Notes under the pieces: generated by a model
Told to the model about the DNA's origin: nothing
The model's database searches: none
What the model saw: the letters and a program-made list of their open reading frames with translations, nothing else
Part shown: one piece after another, positions 7,935 through 17,300 of the stretch
Position numbering within the stretch: the first letter of the stretch is position 1
Layout: every line of letters starts with the position of its first letter
Origin: a virus
Length of the DNA stretch: 41,302 nucleotides
Reading direction: 5' to 3' (one strand)
Virus record (IMG/VR): IMGVR_UViG_3300008012_000054
Location: 1 to 41,302 of that record
Program-made: the position numbers and the translations under genes

Positions 7935-9107
7935 ATGTCAGAACTATTAGAAAGTCGCTGGCAGGAGACAAAAAGTGCCTTGACTGAAGGCCTAAAAGGC
8001 AACAAAAAAGCTGTTATGGAAACAACTCTTGAAAATACTCGTAAGCATTTGATGGAGACTGCAACAGCTGGTGCTACTTCTGCTGGTAATGTCGCAACAT
8101 TAAACCGTGTGATCCTCCCAGTGATCAGACGTGTTATGCCAACCGTTATTGCTAACGAGTTGGTCGGCGTTCAGCCAATGACTGGTCCAGTTGGTCAAAT
8201 CCACACATTGAGAGTTCGTTATGCAGACGCATTCAACTCAACAAGTGGAACAGATGCCGCAGCAGGCGATGAAGCTCTTAGCCCATTCAAAATTGCTGAA
8301 GGTTATTCTGGTGCAGCTGATGATAAAGCAGCAGCTACATCTGCACTTGAAGGTGCAGCTGGTAACAGACTAAGCATCCAAATCTTGAAGCAAACAGTCG
8401 AAGCCAAATCACGCAAACTAAGCGCACGTTGGACATTCGAAGCAGCTCAAGACGCTCAGTCACAGCATGGTATCGACGTAGAAGCAGAAATCATGGCAGC
8501 ACTTGCTCAAGAGATTACTGCTGAAATCGACCAAGAAGTAATTGCAAGCCTAACATCATTGGCAGGCTCAGCAGCTGAAACATACAACCAAGCAGGTGTA
8601 TCAGGGACAGCAACATTTGTTGGCGACGAACATGCAGCTCTTGCAGTTCAAATCAACAAAGTGTCAAACCTAATTGCTCAGCGCACACGCAGAGGCGCAG
8701 GTAACTGGGCTGTTGTTTCACCAACTGTATTGACAATCCTGCAATCAGCAACAACTTCAGCTTTCGCAAGAACAACTGAAGGAACTTTTGAAGCACCAAC
8801 TAACACAAAACTAGTTGGAACATTGAACAACGCAATGAAAGTATATGTAAACACATATGCATCTTCAGATGATGTTCTTGTTGGCTACAAAGGCACAAGC
8901 GAATCAGACGCAGCAGCGTTCTACTGCCCATACATTCCATTGATGAGCAGTGGTGTTGTGCTTGACCCAGACACATTCGAGCCAGTTGTATCATTTATGA
9001 CTCGTTACGGATATGTTGAGTTAAACAACACAGCTTCGTCTCTTGGTAACGCAGCTGATTACCTAAGCAAAGTTGCAGTAACAACTGCAAACCTAAGCTT
9101 CAGCTAA
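7935..9107 (+). CDS. gp23: Major capsid protein gp23
   Basis: 390 residues with clear T4-type major capsid features: 'SRWQETKSALTEGLKGNKK' at the start, 'NRVILPVIRRVMPTVIANEL' then 'VGVQPMTGPVGQI' around residues 58-95, and HK97-fold sequence to a C-terminal 'MTRYGYVELNN' segment. It forms the capsid hexamers. It is shorter than T4 gp23 (521 aa). A candidate gp21 cut site, Leu-Met-Glu41|Thr42, follows the amphipathic N-terminal helix and fits the known (L/I)xE rule; the cut itself is inferred. The ATG at 7935 has AAGGAG just upstream. A strong terminator follows, ending the head unit. No gp24 vertex paralogue is seen in the window. Confidence 0.95.
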   Translation: MSELLESRWQETKSALTEGLKGNKKAVMETTLENTRKHLMETATAGATSAGNVATLNRVILPVIRRVMPTVIANELVGVQPMTGPVGQIHTLRVRYADAFNSTSGTDAAAGDEALSPFKIAEGYSGAADDKAAATSALEGAAGNRLSIQILKQTVEAKSRKLSARWTFEAAQDAQSQHGIDVEAEIMAALAQEITAEIDQEVIASLTSLAGSAAETYNQAGVSGTATFVGDEHAALAVQINKVSNLIAQRTRRGAGNWAVVSPTVLTILQSATTSAFARTTEGTFEAPTNTKLVGTLNNAMKVYVNTYASSDDVLVGYKGTSESDAAAFYCPYIPLMSSGVVLDPDTFEPVVSFMTRYGYVELNNTASSLGNAADYLSKVAVTTANLSFS

Positions 9108-9133
9108 GTTATACAAACTTTAAAAACTTAACA

Positions 9134-9160
9134 AATAGGCCCTACGGGGCCTATTTTATT
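9134..9160 (+). terminator. Strong intrinsic terminator after the major capsid gene
   Basis: A perfect 9-bp stem AATAGGCCC (9134-9142) / GGGCCTATT (9147-9155) with a TACG loop closed by C-G, a UNCG-type stable tetraloop, followed by TTATT. The stem's own 3' end supplies part of the T-tract. It ends the gp68-like to gp23 unit. Confidence 0.85.
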
Positions 9161-9175
9161 GAGTAAATACTGCAA
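9161..9175 (+). promoter_or_regulatory. Late-promoter-like element GAGTAAATAC
   Basis: TAAATA at 9164-9169 immediately follows the terminator. The predicted +1, near 9175, falls within the Shine-Dalgarno AAGGAG (9174-9179) of the next gene, giving a leader of only about 12 bases. Confidence 0.6.
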
Positions 9176-9186
9176 GGAGAATCGCA

Positions 9187-9378
9187 ATGTTTAAAGGACA
9201 AGTATACAAATTTACTGGCAACACAGGAAGTATTAGACCTAAAGAGTTTGGACAATCTAGACAAGATGTTTTATTTAAAAACACAGAAAAAAAATTTAAA
9301 ATAGGTGATAAAGTTTTGTTTACATACGAACTGCAAAATGGTAGATGTTGGGCGGTTGTATTAGAACATGACACATAA
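9187..9378 (+). CDS. Small cold-shock-domain-like protein
   Basis: 63 residues with the outline of a cold-shock/OB-fold domain: 'GQVYKFTGNTGSIRP' at the start, 'QDVLFKN' in the middle, then 'KIGDKVLFTYE' and a closing 'CWAVVLE'. Family members bind single-stranded RNA or DNA through aromatic RNP1/RNP2 motifs. Here the RNP1-like KGFGFI segment is replaced by TGSIRP and most aromatics are gone, so RNA binding is uncertain. It has its own late-promoter-like element and AAGGAG site and lies alone between a terminator and another promoter. Placement next to the most abundant capsid gene suggests high late expression. Alternative: a small SH3-like or OB-fold decoration protein. Confidence 0.6.
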   Translation: MFKGQVYKFTGNTGSIRPKEFGQSRQDVLFKNTEKKFKIGDKVLFTYELQNGRCWAVVLEHDT

Positions 9379-9397
9379 TAACCCATTTTTACAAAAA

Positions 9398-9412
9398 GGC
9401 TAAATACATGTG
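9398..9412 (+). promoter_or_regulatory. Late-promoter-like element GGCTAAATAC
   Basis: TAAATA at 9401-9406 in the gap after the cold-shock-like gene, with predicted +1 near 9412. It is followed by a ~75-base leader containing two hairpins. Confidence 0.6.
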
Positions 9413-9487
9413 TCAAGAGGAGAGCCTCTCGATGAGGACTTATGCGGACCCACCCGCGTAGACCTAGAACGTCAAAAGGAGAAAAAA
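9412..9487 (+). promoter_or_regulatory. Structured 5' leader of a structural gene
   Basis: Two hairpins are visible. One is AGAGG (9416-9420), loop AGAG, CCTCT (9425-9429). The other has a 7-bp stem TATGCGG (9441-9447) / CCGCGTA (9454-9460), containing one T-G pair, around a 6-base loop. Short GAC/GTC complementarity (9461-9463 with 9471-9473) comes next, and then AAAAGGAG before the ATG at 9488. The base composition is GC-richer than its surroundings. It fits no riboswitch or ribozyme I can name. An open GTG frame through this stretch is judged non-coding because the ribosome site points to 9488. Confidence 0.5.
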
Positions 9488-9949
9488 ATGGGACGTCCAA
9501 TTAATAAAGATAAAATCGGATACGGGTCAGGCCGTATCGCAGTAAGTCGCCACTATTTTACAGGCGGGTCAGAAGCAACAACAGCAGCACACATTGTAAA
9601 ACAAGTTGGAGATGCAAAATTCATGATCAGACTAGATTCTGATGCAACAGGAACTTTTTCACCAGCAGCAGGATCAGCAGCAAGCGACGAAATAATGACA
9701 CTTGTAAACAAAGCAAACGGTGCAATGAGTGCAGGCGAATTTAGAATCGATGCTGTAGGTTCAGATTCAACAGTTTATCAAGTAACAAAATTACGCAATA
9801 GAACTGTGCAATTAGAAGGCAGCGGCGGAGCGGCAACTGTGACTACAGGAGACGGAGCAATTTATAACATTGGTTATGACGCAAGTGCTTTAGAAGATAG
9901 TAACAACCCTAATACGACTCTTAGTGTAGCATTACCTCGCCAGTCATAA
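9488..9949 (+). CDS. Virion structural protein of the MGRPINK type
   Basis: 153 residues from the ATG at 9488, chosen over an in-frame GTG at 9410 because AAAAGGAG lies 5-12 bases upstream. The start 'MGRPINKDKIGYG' is one I associate with a small structural protein found in marine T4-like phages. The remainder is beta-rich and Gly/Ala/Thr-rich ('KQVGDAKFMIRLD', then 'RNRTVQLEGSGGAATVT'), consistent with a beta-sandwich decoration or tail-surface protein. No catalytic motif is visible. It heads a unit with the next two structural genes and the first giant fibre. The exact virion location is unknown. Confidence 0.6.
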   Translation: MGRPINKDKIGYGSGRIAVSRHYFTGGSEATTAAHIVKQVGDAKFMIRLDSDATGTFSPAAGSAASDEIMTLVNKANGAMSAGEFRIDAVGSDSTVYQVTKLRNRTVQLEGSGGAATVTTGDGAIYNIGYDASALEDSNNPNTTLSVALPRQS

Positions 9950-9965
9950 GTTAGGAGTTACTTAA

Positions 9966-11003
9966 ATGCCTAGCGCCAAGATAAGTGAATACAACGTTGA
10001 TCTGTATCGAGTAAAAATTAATGATGGTGGAACTGTAGATTTCCGTGCTGGAGACGGACTTACTCCTGCGACCACAGGAACATTTAATTTTTACGGCAAT
10101 TTAAACGTAGTTGGCACTACAACAACTTTAGATAGCCAAGATTTAAATATCACAGATAATGTAATTGTCCTTAACAATGGTGAAACCGGAAATGGTGTTA
10201 CATTAAACACAGCAGGATTTATAATCGATCGAGGTAATTTTCCAGATGCAAAACTTTTGTATGACGAAGATGTTACTTGGTATGATTCAAGAACTGGAGG
10301 TGTTGATGCTAACAAAGGTGGTTGGGTATTTAAAGACAACAATAATCAAACAATAGGTATTTTTACCAATTTTGTCGGAACGTTTGCTGATGACGATTTA
10401 GTTTTACTAGGCGAAGGACAAAATGTTGTTTCTGTTAGAGGAACAGTATCTTATGAGAAACAACTATGGCCTTATAGTGGAGATGACATAACTCCAAATG
10501 TAAACTTAGAAGATAGACTTTCTGCTCCATATGACGATGATGCTATTCCGAACATTAGAGCAGTAAAAGATTATGTAAAAGCATACAACGCCTATAACTT
10601 TACTGATACAATTGAAAGCGGAGATACAACTGTATCTGTTGCTGATCAAGACGAAACCAGTAGTCAAAGTTTAGCAATGATTACTGTAGATAGCAGTGAA
10701 GTTGCAAAATTTTATCAAGCAAGTATAGAGTTATTAGAAGTTAAAATTGAAACAAATAGAATTTCAACTATAAACTTAAACTCAAACGTTGTTATAGAAG
10801 GCACTGGAACAGGTAGTGTTGAATTTGGCACTCCGGCTCTGTTTCCAAAAATTACAGATCCAGTAGCACCAAGTGATGGCGTAAAAATTTACGCAAAAAC
10901 CGAAGCAGACGGAGGAACTGGTATATATTTTATAAACGAAAACTCAACGCAAGACGAAATTATTAGTAGAAACAAAGCACTATTGTATAGTATTATATTT
11001 TAA
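9966..11003 (+). CDS. Fibre-like structural protein
   Basis: 345 residues. The N-terminal segment 'SEYNVDLYRVKINDGGTVDF' is followed by 'GNLNVVGTTTTLDSQDLNI' and 'DNVIVLNNGE', a beta-strand pattern common in marine phage fibre proteins. A closely similar run ('NGTTTTLNSTTLQIDDKNIEL') occurs inside the second giant fibre of this window. The middle has 'DRGNFPDAKLLYDEDVTWYDS'. It is probably a tail-fibre or whisker-like component. TAGGAG precedes the ATG, 16 bases after the previous stop. No enzymatic signature is seen. Confidence 0.6.
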   Translation: MPSAKISEYNVDLYRVKINDGGTVDFRAGDGLTPATTGTFNFYGNLNVVGTTTTLDSQDLNITDNVIVLNNGETGNGVTLNTAGFIIDRGNFPDAKLLYDEDVTWYDSRTGGVDANKGGWVFKDNNNQTIGIFTNFVGTFADDDLVLLGEGQNVVSVRGTVSYEKQLWPYSGDDITPNVNLEDRLSAPYDDDAIPNIRAVKDYVKAYNAYNFTDTIESGDTTVSVADQDETSSQSLAMITVDSSEVAKFYQASIELLEVKIETNRISTINLNSNVVIEGTGTGSVEFGTPALFPKITDPVAPSDGVKIYAKTEADGGTGIYFINENSTQDEIISRNKALLYSIIF

Positions 11004-11014
11004 AGGAAAAGCAA

Positions 11015-11344
11015 ATGGCAATTAACAGTAACCTAATATTAGCAACAGACACAACGATACTGTTAGTCCCTGCTGGCAAAAAATATGCAATTACAACAAT
11101 AGTAGTGTGCAACTACGCTACAACAAGTGATGTAAGTTTTAATAGTAGTTTTAACATGCATGTGATACCAAGTGGTAGTTCAAAAAGCAACGCTAACAAA
11201 GTATTGAATACAATTGATATGCCAGCTCAGGAAACATTTTCGTTTAACACTGAACGTCTAATTTTAGAGGAAGGAGACTCTGTAGTCTTGAATAGCCCTG
11301 ACTCAAATAGATTGAGCGCAACTATAAGTTATTTGGAAGTATAA
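11015..11344 (+). CDS. Small beta-sandwich structural protein
   Basis: 109 residues, all-beta in appearance: 'ILLVPAGKKYAITTIVVCNY' gives the first strands, and 'LILEEGDSVVLNSPD' and 'LSATISYLEV' the last. The layout is that of small phage tail-tip or fibre-attachment proteins. AAAGGAAAAG lies before the ATG at 11015. The stop codon abuts the ATG of the next giant fibre gene with no gap, so translation is likely coupled. The function is inferred from context and could also be capsid decoration. Confidence 0.55.
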   Translation: MAINSNLILATDTTILLVPAGKKYAITTIVVCNYATTSDVSFNSSFNMHVIPSGSSKSNANKVLNTIDMPAQETFSFNTERLILEEGDSVVLNSPDSNRLSATISYLEV

Positions 11345-14300
11345 ATGGAATACGTAAAGAAACAGAGTATATATCAGAGAAAAATTGACAACAACGAGTT
11401 GATCATTAACAATGACGGCACGATTGAACTTACACCGTCCACAGGAACAGTGAAAGTTGCAGGTGACTTGAAAGTTACTGGATCAAGCTCAGGTCCAACT
11501 AACGATCTTATATACTATGTTTCTTTAGAAGGTAGCGATGACAACGATGGTAAAGGTGCAGGCGCATCAAGAGCCAAAAGAACAATTAAGTCAGCAGTTG
11601 AAGCAGCACCAGCAGGTGCAACTATTCAACTTGCACCAGGCGATTTTTACGAAGACAATCCAATTACGTTAAAAGAGCGTATGACTGTTAGAGGTGATAG
11701 TTTACGTAACTGTCAAATTTATCCAAACAATCCTACTAAAGATATTTTCTTAATGGATAATGCTTGTTATATATTCCAAGTAACATTTCGTGGTTTGAGA
11801 GATCCAGGTTGGTGTGCAAGAATTAGAGAAGGTGCATTAGTAACTGTATCTCCATATGTTCAAAACTGCACAAACATGAACGGTCCTTGGTTAAACGATG
11901 GAACAGAGTTTACTCCTTTTGTTACAGAACAAATCGAAGGTGTTCCAGCAGGAGCAAGACCAATAGAAAACGATCCAAATGTTCCACTTGCAAAACGTGT
12001 TAATACTAACGGCGGCGGCAATGGTATGTTGGTTGATGGTAATGATTATGATCAACGTTCTTTGGTGTTCAGTTTCGTTGCTGATGCCTTTACGCAAATT
12101 GCTCAAGGTGGTATTGGTTTCCATATTACAAACTTTGGCTATACACAGATTGTTAGCTGCTTTACAGTTTTCACCCGTATTGGATTTATGGCTACAAAAG
12201 GTGGCTACTTATCAATTTCAAACTCAGTTAGCGACTTTGGCACATATGGTATTATTGCTGATGGATTGTTTGACAAAGTATATACAACTGCAAGACCATC
12301 ACAAACATATACATCAAATGTAGGTAGTGTAACTGTAAACAGCACAGGTGCTGGATACACAGGAACACCTACAGTAGTATTTGATCCACCCGAAGAACCA
12401 GGAGGAACTACTGCACAAGGCACAGCAAGTGTTGATTTGTTGCGAGGAGAAGTAACAAGTATTACAGTTGACGATCCTGGTAGCGGATATAGAAGTGTGC
12501 CAACTATCACACTCGTGGGTGGCGGATTTAGTTCACTAGCAACTGCAACAGCTAACCTTATTAAAAACCAAACTATAGAAGTGAACAGTTTGCGTGATAT
12601 TCCACAAACCGGTAGTATTATAAAGTTTGAAGGCGACTCAACAGTATATTATGTAACTGGCAACAATATCACACAACAGCCGTTTATATATGACGAAACT
12701 GTTTGTAGAAGAGATGTTGCAAGAATAATTGATGCAATTATGGGTGATGTTGCACTAGGAACTAATTATCAAAGTATCGCAGCAGGTAGAAGCTATCTTA
12801 GAGCAAATAGTGCAAAAGTTCTTAACCAACAGTTGGCGCCTACTATATACGGAATTGAAGCAACTAGAGACGAAATACTTGCACGTATTCCTGACAGTGA
12901 TCCTGCAAATGAACAGTATAGATACGATGTAATTGAAAAAACTGCAATCATTACAAACTTTATTGCAAACGAAGACAGTAGTGCTGCACCTGATATTGTA
13001 TACGATGATACAAATGCAAGTAGCCCAGGTGCTGTTGCTGCAAAAGATGCTATTATTGCAAACAAAGATTTTATTGTAGAAGAAACAATAAAATACATTG
13101 CAGAACAATTTACAAACTTGTCATACGATCAAGAAAAATGCGAAAGAGATGTAAGACTTATAACCGAAGCAGTTGCATACGACACTGTTCTCGGAACAAA
13201 CTATAATAGTGTTACAGCAGGACTTGCATATGCAAGAGCAAGTGCTGATGTTTATAACACTACTTCTTCAACTACAGGATCTCAAACTACTGTAACGGTA
13301 GCTGCTTACAACTACCTTAAAGGATTAACATTAGCATTATCTGATGTATCTGCTGATTCAACAGCAACAACACGAGTCACAGCAGCATGGGACGAAGTTA
13401 TTGACATTATTACAGGTAGAGCTTATAACTCTGCTACTTGTAGAAGAGATGTTGGTTATATTGTTGATAGTGTTGCATTTGATGTAGCACTTGGAACAAA
13501 TTACAATGCTGTTACTACAGGATTATCATATCAACGTGCAAATAGTGCATACGTTTTGAGTGCTCAGTTTGAACAGACAAAAGCATCTTATCAATATATG
13601 AAAACACTTGCAACTGGCACTTACATGTCAAATGCGACTGCTGAAGCAAGATCAGATGCAGCGTTTGATGAAATTTTAGATATTTTAGAGAATGGTCAAG
13701 TCAGCACAGATGTTTCAGCAGACACTATTACTTGGACAGATCCAGGAACAAACGGTAGCGCAACAAATTCAAGAATTCTATTACAAGCAAACAGAGATTT
13801 TATTGCAAGCGAAGTAAATGCGTGGATTTCAGCTAATTATCCTACTTTTGTTTATGATACATTAAAATGCACAAGAGATACAAAATACATTGTAGATGCA
13901 ATAAGTTTTGACATTCAATACGGAGGCAACTTTGCAACCCGCAGAGCAGCAGATGCATATTTTGAAGGCACAACAAGCCAGCTACCAGAAAGTCAAAGAG
14001 CAATTACTGCGGCTGCATATAACAACTTAGCAAGTAATATTGTAAGTCAAATTGTTATTGAAAACTATCCTGGACAAACTACTACAGGAAATTTAGGAAG
14101 TTCAGATGAAGTAGATGATGCAGAAGGTTTAGTAAAAATTATTGCTGATGTAATTACAGCAAATAGTGTTAGCGGCATGCCAGCACTTGTTGAACCAACA
14201 TACACATGGGCAGCAGCAGGTATTCAAACTGATGTTAATAGTTGGAAAAATGCAAAAACAACTATTCAAGATACTGTAATTAAAGAAATTACAATTGGTA

Positions 14301-17300
14301 ATATCACTAATGCTGATGCAATTACATATCCATTACCAACTGGTGTAATTACAAACAGAATAAACGCAAGAAATCAGCTTATTGCAAACAGAACTTTTAT
14401 TAAAAAAGAAGTAAGAGCTTATGTAAATCAACAAAATCCAACATTAACATATGATGCTGACAAATGTGAAAGAGACGTTGGATACATTGTTGATGCTTTA
14501 ATATACGACATTTTATATGAAGGCAATAGTGCTACAAGACAAACTGCAACCAGTTATTTTGTAGGAACTTCAAGCCAATTAGGAAGCACAGATGAAACAA
14601 CTGCTACAATACAAGCATATACACATTTGCAAGGTGTTGTAACAGGCATTCTTTTAGAATCAGCATTAACAAAAAGTCCTGGAAACAACGAAATACAAAA
14701 CACAGCAGGTGACCCTGCAAGTGCAACAGAAGTAGGCAGCGCAACTAGTTTAATACAAATCATTATCGATGTTTTGACTGCGGGTAATCTTGACAGTTTA
14801 CCTGCTACAAATAGAGCAGTCACTGACTGGGCAGACGCCAGCTTGCAAACAGCATTTGGTTCTATATTTGGTCAACAAGATAACTTTGCCGCTGCATCAA
14901 CAACTTGGATCCTTGCAAATTATCCAAACTTTACATACGATAGAGAAAAATGTAAACGTGACACAGGTTTAATTATTGATGCGGTAGTAAGAGATGCAAG
15001 ATTAAACACAAACCATAATGCTATTGTAGCAGGACAAGCATACATTAGAGCAAATGCATCTACAGTGAAAGATGACCAATTGCCTGCAACTATACTTGCA
15101 ATTAGAGAAGCAAAACGTTTAGCACTCACATATACAACTACTGACACAACTGCTACAACTAGAGTAACAGACGGTTTTGATACTGTATTAACACTACTCG
15201 AATACCAAACACTGCCAAGTGAAGGACAAACATATCCAGCACCAGTGCCAGCAAGTCAAGAACTTATTGATGCAGCTAGACAGCTACAAGAAAACAAAGC
15301 ATTCTTGCAAGAAGAAGCAATTGCATACATTAACAATCAATACTTTGTATACGACAGTGCAAAGTGTGCTAGAGATACACAATTAATTCTAGATGCAGTT
15401 TGCAATGATTTAATTACAGGGTCAAATTATAACAGTATCACAGCAGGATTGTCTTACTACAGAGCAGTGAGCGCATATGTTATTAGCGATCAAATAACAC
15501 AAACAATTGCAGCAATTACACATTTAAAAGGCGAAGTTGCTAATTTAATTGCATCAGATAGTGCAAGTGTTGCAATTTGTAATGCATTATTTGATGAAAT
15601 AATTGACATTATACAAAACGGCACAGGCAATGCAGACGCATTGAGTTTTCCTAATCCTTCTGGAAATGCAAACAGAAATAATGCACAACTGCAACTACAA
15701 AATAATAGAACATTTATTATAAGTGAATTAATAAGTTGGATTACTACAAATCTTCCAAATTTAACTTACGATCAAACAAAATGTGAAAGAGACACAGGAT
15801 ATATTGTTGATGCAGTAAGTCATGATATTATGTATAACACTAACCTTGCAAGTATTCAAAATGCAAGATCTTACTTTGAAGGCAGTGCAAGTGTGTTACC
15901 ATATGATCAAAGAGATGGCACAGCAGACGCACTTAATCAGCTAGGGGTAATTTTACAACAGATTGTTGTTGGAACTTATCCAGGACAAAATACAAGTGCT
16001 GGTAATGCAAGTGCTACTGAAGCTACACAAGTCAACGTGCTTTCTACTATTGTAGAGGATGTAGTTAGGGCAAACACACTTGAAATATTGCCAACTGAAA
16101 CTGCTGTTGACGAAACAGGTGCGTCTTCCACAAGAATTGCAAGCAGAGATTTAATACAATCAACTGGCGACAGCTCTAGTGCTGATTTAGTCCAAGGTGT
16201 AATTGATTATATCAATACAAATCAAAATGGATTTAGTTATGATCAAGCTAAATGTCGCAGAGATATTGGATATCTTGTTGAATCAACAACACACGATCTA
16301 TTGTATACAGGAAATGTAAGTTCGTTGGCAACTGCAAGAAGCTATTTCCTTAACGGAGATAGTCAAGTATACGGACAAGAAAACGAAACAGCTGATGCTA
16401 TTACAAGAGTTAAAACTGTTGCTGCTCAAGTAATTCAAGGTATAACAGTAACACCAACTGCAGGAAACACTGAAACACAGTCTTTGGTTGGACCATATGG
16501 AACAAGTGCTGAAGCTACAACTTCTAACAACTTGTTCAACATTACAATCGATGCTATTACAGCAGGCAACTTGTTGAGCACACCAAACGATCAAGAACCT
16601 GACACAAGTTGGGTAACAGTGTCAACAAATATTGCACTTGATGCACTTTCAACTGCAAATACAACAATACAACAAGGCGTGATTGACTTTATTAGAGATA
16701 ACATTATTGGATTTAGCTACAATGTTGCAAAGTGTGAAAGAGATACAAAATACATAATTGATGCTGCACTTTACGATATGATGTATGGTGGTAACAAACA
16801 AACTCGCAGAGCAGGAGAAGCATACTATACAGGAACAATTCTTGCAGGTATTACTACAGCAGGTAGTAACGCTGACCAAGAAGGAGTTACAGAATTTGCT
16901 TACAAACATCTTGCAAGCATAATGAGCAAGATTGGCCAAAACCAAAAAGTTGTAGCAAGTGACGACAATAGTTTGACACAAACCTATAATCCAACAGGTG
17001 GAACATCAAGTGCAACACTGTCAATTGAAAACAATGTTACTAAGATAGCCGAAGTTATATCTCAAGGCATATATCCAGTTTTACCAAATGAAATTGACCA
17101 TGATTATGCAGCAAATGCAGAAACTAGTGCAAACGCAAAGCGTGAATTAGTATTAGCAGACGCACAAGCAATTGAAGATGAAGCAATAAGGTTATTAAAC
17201 TTAACATATGGTGGTGTAGCAGAACTTGATGTATTTCCACAAATCACATATGTTGCAGAAAACACACTTGGTAGTATGCAAAACGTTTCAACTGTTTCAA

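Noticed and set aside
9412-9473. Hammerhead-ribozyme-like arrangement (GTC, hairpin, CGATGAG, hairpin, GAAC)
   Set aside because: The invariant CUGAUGA and GAAA core is not met and stem III does not close with proper pairs, so a self-cleaving fold is not supported.
9410-9487. GTG-start N-terminal extension of the MGRPINK protein
   Set aside because: AAAAGGAG sits correctly before the ATG at 9488, the family start is MGRPINK, and the upstream stretch folds into hairpins after a late promoter.
12690-16840. CRISPR-like or satellite DNA array
   Set aside because: The repeats are protein-level, long (100-200 residues), diverged and in frame; there are no short identical repeats with unique spacers.
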